In this document: positions 1 through 7,971 of the stretch, one piece after another
Layout of the letters: every line of letters starts with the position of its first letter
Position numbering within the stretch: position 1 is the first letter of the stretch
NCBI RefSeq assembly: GCF_002895485.1
Contig: NZ_AZRK01000024.1
Span: 27,370 to 91,369 of the forward strand
Source: Petrotoga sp. 9PWA.NaAc.5.4
GTDB lineage: Bacteria; Thermotogota; Thermotogae; Petrotogales; Petrotogaceae
DNA: 64,000 nt
Direction: 5' to 3'
Translations under genes and position numbers: made by a program
Notes under the pieces: generated by a model
Told to the model about the DNA's origin: nothing
The model's input: only the letters and a program-made list of their open reading frames with translations
Database searches by the model: none

Positions 1-699
1 GAATTTACTTATTGTCCAGGATGTCATCACGGAATCGCTCATAGATTAATTGCTGAAGTAATAGATGAATTAAATATTCAAGGAAAAACTATCATGGTTG
101 CACCAGTAGGTTGTTCGGTTTTTGCTTACGACTTTTTTGATGTTGATGGGACAGTTGCGGCACATGGAAGAGCTCCTGCTGTTGCAACTGGAATAAAAAG
201 GGCGAGACCACAAAATATTGTTTTCACTTATCAAGGAGACGGTGACTTAGCTGCTATTGGCACAGCTGAAATAATTCATGCAGCAAACCGAGGTGAAAAA
301 ATAACTACAATTTTTATAAACAATGCCATATACGGAATGACTGGTGGACAAATGGCTCCAACTACGCTACTTGGTATGAAAACTACTACAACTCCGTATG
401 GAAGAGACGAAACAAAAGACGGTTACCCGATTAGAGTTTCAGAGGTCTTAAAAGAATTAAGAGGTGTGGCTTTTTTGGCCAGGACAAAAGTAACTACGCC
501 TCAAGATGTCCTTAAAACAAAAAAATATATTAAGAAAGCATTTCAAGCACAAATTAATAATATTGGTTTTGGGTTAGTTGAAATATTATCGACATGTCCG
601 ACTAATTGGGGATTAACCCCTATTGAATCGATGAAATGGTTAGAGGAAAATATGGTTAAAGAATACCCATTAGGTGTATTCATTGACAAAGTCGGATAA
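1..699 (+). CDS. 2-oxoacid:ferredoxin oxidoreductase, beta (TPP) subunit, 5'-truncated
   Basis: The reading frame is open from the first base of the window, so the N-terminus lies outside it. The visible protein starts EFTYCPGCHHGIAHRL, the conserved cysteine-containing start of KorB/VorB-type beta subunits, and continues with a GDGDLAAIG thiamine-diphosphate/Mg motif followed by NNAIYGMTGGQ. In this family the beta subunit binds TPP and decarboxylates a 2-oxoacid, passing electrons to ferredoxin in the cytoplasm. The gamma subunit follows 58 bases downstream on the same strand, so this is the end of an oxidoreductase operon. The substrate (2-oxoglutarate, branched-chain 2-oxoacid or other) cannot be decided from this fragment. 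Confidence 0.9.
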   Translation, partial: EFTYCPGCHHGIAHRLIAEVIDELNIQGKTIMVAPVGCSVFAYDFFDVDGTVAAHGRAPAVATGIKRARPQNIVFTYQGDGDLAAIGTAEIIHAANRGEKITTIFINNAIYGMTGGQMAPTTLLGMKTTTTPYGRDETKDGYPIRVSEVLKELRGVAFLARTKVTTPQDVLKTKKYIKKAFQAQINNIGFGLVEILSTCPTNWGLTPIESMKWLEENMVKEYPLGVFIDKVG

Positions 700-757
700 A
701 TAATTTCTTTTTTATATGAGTTTTTCCAAAATAAAAAATAATTTGGAGGTGTTTAAT

Positions 758-1300
758 ATGTGTTATCACGGTTTGATAGCAGCTGGATTTGGAGGTCAAG
801 GAGTTATGCTTTTTGGTCAGATATTATCTTTAGCTGCAATGATTGATGGAAAATATACAACGTGGCTCCCTTCTTATGGCCCTGAAATGAGGGGTGGAAC
901 GGCAAACTGTACAGTCATAATTTCTGATGAATATATAGCTTCTCCCGTATTAGATGAACCCACAGAAGTCGTTGCCTTTAATATACCATCTATGCTTAAA
1001 TTTGAAAAAAATTTAAAAGAAGAAGGATTACTATTTATTAATTCATCAGTTATAGATAGAAAACCATCGAGAAAAGATATTCACGTTATTAAAATCCCTG
1101 CAAGCGAAATAGCCGATGAAATAGGAAACCCCAAAATTCTAAACATGGTAATGTTAGGCGCTTACTTAAAAGCAACAGAAGCTGTTTCTCATGATTCTAT
1201 AAAAGAAGCTTTAGAAAGAAAATTAATCGGTAAGAAAAAAGATCTTTTAAAACTTAACTTAAAAGCTATAGAAGCTGGAATGAGAGAAGTAGTAAAATAA
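758..1300 (+). CDS. 2-oxoacid:ferredoxin oxidoreductase, gamma subunit
   Basis: This is a 180-residue gamma subunit. The ATG at 758 is chosen because a clear ribosome site (ggaggt, 745-750) precedes it; an upstream ATG at 716 would add 14 residues that do not look like the family. The protein opens with AGFGGQGVMLFG, the conserved nucleotide-fold-like glycine motif of this subunit, followed by YGPEMRGGTANC, another hallmark. It works in the cytoplasm with the beta subunit just upstream and an alpha subunit expected further upstream, outside the window. An intrinsic terminator follows directly, so this is the last gene of the operon. Confidence 0.9.
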   Translation: MCYHGLIAAGFGGQGVMLFGQILSLAAMIDGKYTTWLPSYGPEMRGGTANCTVIISDEYIASPVLDEPTEVVAFNIPSMLKFEKNLKEEGLLFINSSVIDRKPSRKDIHVIKIPASEIADEIGNPKILNMVMLGAYLKATEAVSHDSIKEALERKLIGKKKDLLKLNLKAIEAGMREVVK

Positions 1301-1328
1301 AAAATGCTGGTTTTACCCAGCATTTTTT
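1301..1328 (+). terminator. Rho-independent terminator after the oxidoreductase operon
   Basis: There is a 10-bp perfect stem (1301-1310 with 1317-1326), a 6-base loop and a T-run right after the gamma-subunit stop codon. Confidence 0.9.
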
Positions 1329-1336
1329 ATTTTAAT

Positions 1337-1427
1337 TGGCGGAGAGAGTGGGATTTGAACCCACGGACAGCTTTTAACCGTCACACGCTCTCCAGGCGTG
1401 CGCCTTCGACCACTCGGCCATCTCTCC
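1337..1427 (-). tRNA. tRNA-Ser (anticodon GGA)
   Basis: On the minus strand the acceptor arm ggagaga pairs with tctctcc, the anticodon loop is CTGGAGA (anticodon GGA) on a CACGC/GCGTG stem, a long variable arm is present as expected for class II serine tRNAs, and the T-loop reads GGTTCAAATCC. The 3' CCA is encoded (complement of 1337-1339). It reads UCC/UCU serine codons. Confidence 0.95.
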
Positions 1428-1498
1428 ATTAGTTCTATTAACTTATAACCGAGACTTATTATATCATATTATAATAATCTCGTCAACTATTAATTTGT

Positions 1499-2497
1499 CT
1501 ATACTTTGGATAATCCTAAATTTGGTTCAACGTCTAAATCTAAATCATCGAACATATTTCTTTGGTACTTCTCATAAGCAGCTCTTGCTATCATTGCTGC
1601 GTTATCTGTACAATATTTGAGTTGAGGATAATAAATATTCAGTTCATCTCTATAAGTATTCAGTTTTTTTCTCAAGAGGGAGTTAGATGCGACTCCACCA
1701 GCTATAACAACATCTTTTATTCCGGATTTTAGAGCATATTTCGTAACTTTATGAACAAGAGTATCTATTATTGCTTCTTGAAAAGATGCTGCAATATCTT
1801 CAATCTTTGCTTTTCTTGAATCTTTTACAAAATACAATACAGCAGTTTTCAATCCCGAGAAAGAAAAATCATAACCAACGTTGTACAAAGGTTTTGGAAA
1901 TTTATAGATACTCTTACCGGACTTTGCTATCTGATCTATTATAGGCCCACCTGGATATTCTAAATTTAATATTCGAGCCACTTTGTCAAAAGCTTCACCA
2001 GCTGCATCATCTCTAGTTTCACCTATTATCTCAAAATCAAAGTAATCTTTAACCAATAAAATCATCGTATGACCGCCAGAAACTAACAATGTAACAAAAG
2101 GCGGTTTTAATTCAGGAAAATCAAGAAAATTTGCATATATGTGTCCTACTAAATGATTTACACCGATTAACGGAATATTTAAAGATATCGACATTCCTTT
2201 TGCAAAACTTGTTCCTATAAGTAAAGAACCTATTAAACCTGGACCATAAGACACAGCTATTGCATTTAGTTGTGTAGGTTCAATTTGTGCTTCTTCAAAT
2301 GCTTTTAAACTCAACTGATAAAGAAACTCCACGTGTTTTCTCGCTGCAATTTCAGGGACAACTCCTCCAAAATCTTTATGAATATCTATTTGAGACACTA
2401 CTAAATTAGAAAGCAACTCATTGTGACCCTTCAAAATTGAAACTGCAGTCTCATCACAAGAAGTCTCGATAGCAAATATTATAGGTTTCTTTTCTAT
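1499..2497 (-). CDS. tsaD: tRNA N6-threonylcarbamoyladenosine transferase TsaD
   Basis: TsaD transfers the threonylcarbamoyl group to A37 of ANN-decoding tRNAs. The protein shows FAIETSCDETAVSIL at its N-terminus, the HLVGH metal-binding histidines, LLVSGGHT, FSFSGLKTAV and the C-terminal DNAAMIA motif, with a length near 332 residues as usual. The start is odd. No ATG, GTG or TTG lies just before the conserved N-terminus; the nearest plausible start is an ATA at 2497-2495, one base after the clpX stop and about 10 bases after an aaaggag ribosome site. A canonical start exists only at 2548-2560 inside clpX and would add about 17-21 residues unlike the family ([11 protein letters not shown]). 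Function is sure; the start is inference. Confidence 0.95.
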   Translation of the reverse strand: MEKKPIIFAIETSCDETAVSILKGHNELLSNLVVSQIDIHKDFGGVVPEIAARKHVEFLYQLSLKAFEEAQIEPTQLNAIAVSYGPGLIGSLLIGTSFAKGMSISLNIPLIGVNHLVGHIYANFLDFPELKPPFVTLLVSGGHTMILLVKDYFDFEIIGETRDDAAGEAFDKVARILNLEYPGGPIIDQIAKSGKSIYKFPKPLYNVGYDFSFSGLKTAVLYFVKDSRKAKIEDIAASFQEAIIDTLVHKVTKYALKSGIKDVVIAGGVASNSLLRKKLNTYRDELNIYYPQLKYCTDNAAMIARAAYEKYQRNMFDDLDLDVEPNLGLSKV

Positions 2498-2498
2498 A

Positions 2499-3728
2499 CT
2501 AAGCCGTCTCCTTTCTTTGCAAAGCTGGTTTTTTGTTTGTAACAACATCTTCATCAACAACTATTTTATTGATTTTATTCTTCATTTCAGGTGCTTCATA
2601 CATTATATCAAGCATTATTTCTTCAAATATTGTTTTTAGTGCTCTTGCACCTGTTCCTCTTTTAAGAGCCTTTGAAGCTATAACTTTTAAAGCTCCTTCA
2701 GTAACTTCAAGTTCTATACCTTCCAATTCGAGCATTTTTTCATATTGTTTCAATAAAGCGTTTTTAGGTTCCGTTGCAATTCTAATCAAATCATTTTCAT
2801 CTAGATCTTCAAGAGTAGCGATCACAGGAAATCTTCCAACAAACTCAGGAATTAAACCATATCTTATTAAATCATCTTGTATAATATTATTTAACAGTTC
2901 TCCTTCTCTTTGCTTGCTATTACTTTTTATATCTGCACCAAATCCTAAAGAAGAATCCTTTATTCGATGTTTTATTATATCTGTCAATCCATCAAATGCT
3001 CCTCCAACAATGAAAAGAATTTTAGATGTATCTACTTGTATAAACTCTTGATATGGGTGTTTTCTACCTCCCTGTGGAGGAACATTCGCAATAGTTCCTT
3101 CAACAATCTTCAAAAGCGCTTGTTGAACTCCTTCACCAGAGACGTCTCGTGTTATTGAAGGATTAGGCGACTTTCTGGCGATTTTATCGATTTCATCTAT
3201 ATATATGATTCCTTTTTCAGCCCTTTGCACATCAAAATCGCAAGCTTGCAAAAGTCTTAAAATAACGTTCTCAACATCTTCCCCTACATAGCCCGCTTCC
3301 GTAAGAGTTGTGGCATCTGCAATAGCAAAAGGTACTTCCAAAATTTTTGCCAAGGTTTGAGCGATTAATGTTTTACCTGTTCCTGTAGGGCCTATCAATA
3401 ATACGTTTGATTTGTCTAATTCTACTTCGGTAATGTTTTTACTAGAAAATATTCTTTTATAATGATTATAAACAGCAACCGATATTATCTTTTTGGCTTT
3501 TTCTTGACCTATAACGTATTTATCTAACTCTGATTTAATCTTTTGAGGTGTAGGCAGAGTTTTAACACTTTTTTGTTTTTCTTGATCTGCTTTATTCTTA
3601 TTTTCCTCTACTAACTCACCAAAAAGATCTATACATTCATCGCATATGTATATCCCATTTGGCCCAGCGACCAAAGCTCCAGCTTGACTAGAAGGTTTAC
3701 CACAAAACGAACAATATTTTTCTGGCAT
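2499..3728 (-). CDS. clpX: ATP-dependent Clp protease ATP-binding subunit ClpX
   Basis: ClpX is the AAA+ unfoldase that feeds substrates to ClpP. The 409-residue protein has the N-terminal C4 zinc finger (YCSFCGKP then YICDECI), Walker A GPTGTGKT, the pore loop GYVGED, Walker [10 protein letters not shown] and the sensor-2 region [10 protein letters not shown] good ribosome site (aggagg) sits before ATG 3728. Its partner clpP is about 30 kb away in this window, next to a RemA-like gene, so clpX and clpP are not in one operon here. tsaD follows without a gap, which suggests coupled translation. Confidence 0.97.
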   Translation of the reverse strand: MPEKYCSFCGKPSSQAGALVAGPNGIYICDECIDLFGELVEENKNKADQEKQKSVKTLPTPQKIKSELDKYVIGQEKAKKIISVAVYNHYKRIFSSKNITEVELDKSNVLLIGPTGTGKTLIAQTLAKILEVPFAIADATTLTEAGYVGEDVENVILRLLQACDFDVQRAEKGIIYIDEIDKIARKSPNPSITRDVSGEGVQQALLKIVEGTIANVPPQGGRKHPYQEFIQVDTSKILFIVGGAFDGLTDIIKHRIKDSSLGFGADIKSNSKQREGELLNNIIQDDLIRYGLIPEFVGRFPVIATLEDLDENDLIRIATEPKNALLKQYEKMLELEGIELEVTEGALKVIASKALKRGTGARALKTIFEEIMLDIMYEAPEMKNKINKIVVDEDVVTNKKPALQRKETA

Positions 3729-3830
3729 TTATTATTCCTCCTACTACATTAAACTCACTATCTTTAGAAATTATAAAATCCGCCTATTAAACTTGTTATT
3801 TATCTTTATTCTATCAAATCATTGTTAATT

Positions 3831-4724
3831 TTAATCTAACATACTCATATATTTATCACCGCTATCTGGCGCTATAGTAACTACTTTTCTACCTTTACCT
3901 AATCTATTTGCAACTTTTATTGCAGCTGCTATGTTAGCTCCAGAAGAAATTCCTACGAATAATCCCTCTTCCTTTGCTAACATGTTTGTCATTTCAAACG
4001 CTTCCTCATCATTAATCTGTACTACTTCATCTACTAAATTAATATCTAAATTATCTGGAATAAAACCTGCTCCTATTCCTTGAATTTTGTGCTTTCCTGG
4101 TTGACCTCCCGAAATCACACATGAATTTTGTGGTTCAACAGCCACAATTCTAACGCAATCTAGAACTAACTTCTTAAGGGACCTTGCAACACCGGTAATA
4201 GTACCACCAGTTCCAACTCCTGCAACAAAAGCATCCAATGAATAATCCATCTGTCTTATTATTTCAGGTCCAGTTGTAACTTCATGAGCATAAGGATTTG
4301 CTGGATTAGAAAATTGATTCGGCATAAAACCTTTAGTTTCTTGAACTATTTCTAAAGCCTTGCTTATAGCTCCTTTCATTCCTTGATCAGCAGGAGTTAA
4401 AATCAACTCTGCACCTAATAATTTTAAAATCTTTCTTCTTTCTTCACTCATGCTTTCAGGCATCGTGAGTATTACTCTATAACCTTTACTTCTACCAATA
4501 GCAGCTAAAGCTATGCCAGTATTTCCGCTTGTAGGTTCAACTATGATGTTTTGTGTATCATTCAGCTGGTTATTAATTTCTGCATGTTTAATCATAAAAA
4601 AAGCTGGTCTATCTTTTACACTCCCAGCTGGATTGTTCTTTTCTAATTTTACAAAAACCCTTCCCGGTTCAATAAGTCTTGACAAAGTAATTATAGGAGT
4701 ATTACCTATTGCAGTATAAATCAA
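3831..4724 (-). CDS. cysK: Cysteine synthase (O-acetylserine sulfhydrylase)
   Basis: This is a PLP enzyme that makes cysteine from O-acetylserine and sulfide in the cytoplasm. The 297-residue protein contains the PLP lysine in NPAGSVKDRPA, the substrate loop PTSGNTGIALA, the phosphate-binding GTGGTITGV and GISSGANIAAA. It starts at TTG 4724, 10 bases after a strong aaaggagg site. The serine acetyltransferase gene cysE lies upstream on the same strand, but about 500 bases containing two copies of the interspersed repeat separate them. A cystathionine beta-synthase-like specificity cannot be fully excluded. Confidence 0.93.
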   Translation of the reverse strand: MIYTAIGNTPIITLSRLIEPGRVFVKLEKNNPAGSVKDRPAFFMIKHAEINNQLNDTQNIIVEPTSGNTGIALAAIGRSKGYRVILTMPESMSEERRKILKLLGAELILTPADQGMKGAISKALEIVQETKGFMPNQFSNPANPYAHEVTTGPEIIRQMDYSLDAFVAGVGTGGTITGVARSLKKLVLDCVRIVAVEPQNSCVISGGQPGKHKIQGIGAGFIPDNLDINLVDEVVQINDEEAFEMTNMLAKEEGLFVGISSGANIAAAIKVANRLGKGRKVVTIAPDSGDKYMSMLD

Positions 4725-4757
4725 AGAAAAATCCTCCTTTTAATCTATTCTCTACCT

Positions 4758-4957
4758 ACTTTAGAAATTTCAAAACATAAATTTTGCCAATATTTTAGTT
4801 TTAAATTTTTTCAAAAATACTTCCGTAATTCTAATACTTACTAACTATGAATCTCTTTAACTTCTTTGCTATATGTAGTGAAAAAGAGGTGAGAGCTCCG
4901 CCCTGGCCTCGCTATAAATTCAAAACTTCATTTTCTGAAAATTATTTTTTTCAAAGT
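4758..4957 (+). repeat. Interspersed repeat (MITE-like), copy 1
   Basis: A ~200 bp intergenic element beginning ACTTTAGAAAT and ending with a degenerate inverse (CAAAGT). It carries the conserved middle (CTAATACTTACTAA), a hairpin TTTGCTATATGTAGTGAAA and a short GAGCTCCGCCCTGG block. It lies between cysE and cysK and, with copy 2, fills most of the 500-base gap there. Confidence 0.75.
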
Positions 4958-4962
4958 CCTTA

Positions 4963-5172
4963 TCTAATACTTACTAACTATGAATCTCTTTAATTTCTTC
5001 GCTATAGGTAGTGAAAGAGAGGTGATGGTTCCGCTTTAGACCCAACTTTAAATCCAAAAGTCTGTTTTTAAAAAATCCTCATATATAAAATCCCTATTTT
5101 TTTGTCATAAACCTATTTTAAATCAAAATATTATTTTCCGAAGACCTTCATTTTTAAAATCTCTAATTTATT
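4963..5172 (+). repeat. Interspersed repeat, copy 2 (5'-truncated, with an extra tail)
   Basis: Starts directly after copy 1 with the shared block CTAATACTTACTAACTATG, then a hairpin TTCGCTATAGGTAGTGAAA and a degraded GGTTCCGCTTTAGACCC block. A second degraded 3' end (AAACCTATTTTAAATC) follows. It lacks the 5' third of the element. No gene is visible in 4725-5223. Confidence 0.65.
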
Positions 5173-5223
5173 CACAGATAAGATAAGTCTTTAAGATAAA
5201 ATCAGACTATAGTAAATATTATA

Positions 5224-5835
5224 TTATATAACAAAATCCGAGTTAATATTATTTTCTAATTCATAAAAAGTAGAAGATGGGCAATTAATCTTCTTTATAG
5301 TTGCTGGTACACCTACTGCTACAGATTTTGGTGGAACATCCATCAAAACAACCGAATTTGCACCTATAACAGAGTCATCTCCTATGTATATCCTTCCCAA
5401 AATTTTTGCTCCTGCTCCAATCATCACATTTTTACCTACAATAGGATGCCGATTCCCTGTTGTTACATGTTTTGCTCCCAAAGTAACTCCATGATAGATT
5501 AAAGTACCACTGCCAACACTGGCAGTTTCTCCTATTACTACTCCAAAACCATGATCTATAACCACTCCAGGCTCTATCAAAGCCGCAGGATGTATATCCA
5601 TCGAATGAAAAACCTTACTTAAAACATATATAAAATATGCCAAAGGATAGATTTTATATCTATAAAAGAAATTAGCAAACCTATATGCCATTAATCCATG
5701 AAAAGAAACAGAAGTAAAAAATACTTTCCACTTACTTTTGGCAACTGGATCTTTCTTTAAATACATTTCTAAATCTTGATTTAAATATCTAAATATTCTA
5801 CCAAAATCCTTAGCAAAGTTCACCAAATATTTCAC
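5224..5835 (-). CDS. cysE: Serine O-acetyltransferase
   Basis: CysE acetylates serine to give the substrate of CysK. The 203-residue protein has a short helical N-domain and a left-handed beta-helix of hexapeptide repeats, with MDIHPAALIEPGVVIDHG, GVVIGETASVG, YHGVTLGAKH and GAGAKILGRIYIGD visible. The GTG at 5835 is used as start, with a ggggag ribosome site within a small palindrome upstream (tctccggggaga). It is shorter at the N-terminus than enterobacterial CysE, as in many Gram-positive and Thermotogota forms. The cysK gene is the next gene downstream. Confidence 0.93.
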   Translation of the reverse strand: MKYLVNFAKDFGRIFRYLNQDLEMYLKKDPVAKSKWKVFFTSVSFHGLMAYRFANFFYRYKIYPLAYFIYVLSKVFHSMDIHPAALIEPGVVIDHGFGVVIGETASVGSGTLIYHGVTLGAKHVTTGNRHPIVGKNVMIGAGAKILGRIYIGDDSVIGANSVVLMDVPPKSVAVGVPATIKKINCPSSTFYELENNINSDFVI

Positions 5836-5955
5836 TTCTTTTCACTCTCCCCGGAGAAATATATATTATATATAATATAACAAAATTTATCAACTTTCTC
5901 AATCCCATTATAAAGGATATTTTTTTCAATTAAGATATGTTTATTTTAAATATTG

Positions 5956-6831
5956 TTAACTTTTTCTCTCGGCAATATAATTTCCTAACAATATTAAAGT
6001 TGCTCCTATCAAAGAATAAACATTCGGAAAGTTTTTTAAAAGAATAGAATCAGCAATTACAGTCACTATAGGGATTAAAAACAAACTACTCGTGACTGTT
6101 CGACTTCCTAATACTTTTATTGCTTTCATCCATAAAAAGTAAGCGATTGAAGAACACACAATACCTAAAAACAATAATGAGATAATTATAGAGGGTTTCA
6201 ACCAAAGTTGATAAATTGGACAGCCGGGTAAAGTATTTTTTTCTAAAAATAGAAATGGTATAAAAAACAATGTGCCATACATAGTTAAATCTCTTGTAAT
6301 AATTCCTTCATCTCGATCTTTAATTTTTTCCAAAAATAAAGTATATAAAATCCAAGAAAAAACGGCACCAAATGCAATTAAATCTCCTAAAGGATTTAAT
6401 TCTAAAACAAAAGTCCCGTTTAAAATTAGTACGGTAACTCCTATAAATCCTATGGTTGTTCCGAAATATCTAATTTTTGAAGAAAATTTTTTCTCAATCA
6501 AATCGTTTACTATCAAAAAGAATATAGGAGTTGAAGAAACTATAAGCGATGTATTTGTCGCTGTTGTAAAAGACAATGCACTGTTTTCAGCTATAAAATA
6601 AGTAGTTATTCCAAAAAAACCTGCAAAGATTAAACTTATTCTTTCTTTTTTAGTATATTTTATATCTTTCCGTACAAAAATTACTAAGATAATAGAAGCT
6701 ATAGCAAACCTTAAAAATCCCAAAAAAATGGGAGGTATTACTTCAACAGCTACTTTAGTTGCAATAAAAGAAGTCCCCCATGCGATAATACATATCCACA
6801 TGTAAATTAAACCTTTGTTTCTTTCAGGCAT
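5956..6831 (-). CDS. DMT-superfamily transporter (EamA family)
   Basis: The 291-residue protein has about ten hydrophobic segments arranged as two repeated five-helix EamA halves (first half about residues 8-135, second about 150-288). The N-terminus MWICIIAWGTSFIATKVAVE and the phrase LVIFVRKDIKY are typical of the family. EamA proteins export or exchange amino acids or metabolites across the inner membrane. The substrate cannot be told. It lies downstream of cysE on the same strand, so a cysteine-metabolite exporter is conceivable but unproven. A good aaggaagg site precedes ATG 6831. Confidence 0.85.
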   Translation of the reverse strand: MPERNKGLIYMWICIIAWGTSFIATKVAVEVIPPIFLGFLRFAIASIILVIFVRKDIKYTKKERISLIFAGFFGITTYFIAENSALSFTTATNTSLIVSSTPIFFLIVNDLIEKKFSSKIRYFGTTIGFIGVTVLILNGTFVLELNPLGDLIAFGAVFSWILYTLFLEKIKDRDEGIITRDLTMYGTLFFIPFLFLEKNTLPGCPIYQLWLKPSIIISLLFLGIVCSSIAYFLWMKAIKVLGSRTVTSSLFLIPIVTVIADSILLKNFPNVYSLIGATLILLGNYIAERKS

Positions 6832-6901
6832 TTATTCCTTCCTTTCCTGAATCCATTTTAATTTCAAAAGTTAATTTTTCAAATACAATCTGTTTAATAA
6901 A

Positions 6902-7966
6902 TTATTTTTTTATAAATTCTTGGACTAAAAAAATGGCTTTTTTACTATTTTTCGAGTCTTCTAACAACATTGTTTTTTCATTTAAATAAATCTTAATATG
7001 ATCATCCATTCTTGCTAAAATAGATCTCAATTTTCTTACGTGTATAGGAACTAAATATTGATTTTGAAAGCTATAAGGTAACTTAAAAGATATTCTCGCA
7101 TTCTTTTCTTCTTTATATATATAACTATTATTCTCTTTTAAAACTAAATAAGCAATGTTACTTTCTGAAAAAGTTGAATATAATTTACTTAGAACATTTT
7201 TTAAATCTTTTGTATTCATATCGACTTGTTCTATGAATTTTTCAAAAATCAATATATTTTTTGAAAATGACGGCTTAGAAGAGCATACTTTTATTAATAC
7301 CCCAGGGTTTCTAAGAATTATGTTATATTTGTCAATTCCTAATTCAAGAATATTACTTTTTTTAAGTTGATTTAACGCTTTAACAATATGTCGTGCAGAA
7401 ATAAAAGGAATTTCTCGATGAAAATCAACTTTCGTTTCAGAATAAAAAGTGTTTAACTTGTAATAATCTGAAAGATAGCCAAAAACAATTTTTTTGTCAT
7501 GTGTAAGTATATCTATAATGTCCCCTTCATTAGCAGAAGCTGAAACAAAGTCCAATTTATCAATAAAGTAACCTAATTCCTTTTTACTAATAACAACGGA
7601 TTCTCCCGATGTTTCGATACTAATTGCTTCCTCTTTTTCTATTTTGCTATTTAATCTCATCCCTTCAATTTCGAATATCATTTCTTTATCTTCTAAAGAT
7701 ATTTTTACTAAAGAATTTTCATTGGACTTAGTACCTTTGATAATTCCTTTTATATATTGAACAGGTATTGAAGCTATACCATCGAAAGGTAAAAATTCTT
7801 TAGTTGCACTTAAATAGAGTTTGGCACATCCATCAGTAGCATAAATTTTTAAACCTTTGTCATAATAAAAATATACATTCCTGAAAGAAGGTTCTACCGT
7901 TCCACAGAAAGCATCAACAAATTTAGTTATTCTGTGTAATTCCTGAAAAGTTAACCAACCTTCCAT
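6902..7966 (-). CDS. DnaN-like (beta sliding clamp fold) protein next to polC
   Basis: The 354-residue protein has the length and three-part layout of a bacterial beta clamp. Domain 1 (about 1-115) contains KGLKIYATDGCAKLYL, GIASIPVQYIKGIIK and EIEGMRLNSKI; domain 2 (about 118-235) contains a yxx-type D-YKLNTF and IPFISARHIVKALNQLKK; domain 3 (about 240-354) ends NQYLVPIHVRKLRSILARMD then IKIYLNEK, like the DnaN C-terminus. The overall match is weak, so it is a divergent paralog rather than the main clamp, which must be elsewhere. It starts five bases after the polC stop codon, implying coupled expression with the replicase. The fold assignment is inference from pattern, not from a search. 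Confidence 0.65.
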   Translation of the reverse strand: MEGWLTFQELHRITKFVDAFCGTVEPSFRNVYFYYDKGLKIYATDGCAKLYLSATKEFLPFDGIASIPVQYIKGIIKGTKSNENSLVKISLEDKEMIFEIEGMRLNSKIEKEEAISIETSGESVVISKKELGYFIDKLDFVSASANEGDIIDILTHDKKIVFGYLSDYYKLNTFYSETKVDFHREIPFISARHIVKALNQLKKSNILELGIDKYNIILRNPGVLIKVCSSKPSFSKNILIFEKFIEQVDMNTKDLKNVLSKLYSTFSESNIAYLVLKENNSYIYKEEKNARISFKLPYSFQNQYLVPIHVRKLRSILARMDDHIKIYLNEKTMLLEDSKNSKKAIFLVQEFIKK

Positions 7967-7971
7967 AGTTT

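Noticed and set aside
2533..3051. Plus-strand open frame inside clpX
   Set aside because: It lies antisense to a strongly conserved gene, is Ser/Ile-rich low-complexity and has no ribosome site; a shadow of the clpX codon use.
4750..5175. Repeated units near cysE-cysK as a CRISPR array
   Set aside because: Units are about 200 bp, degenerate, carry inverted termini and occur singly elsewhere; there are no short regular repeats with unique spacers and no cas genes in the window.
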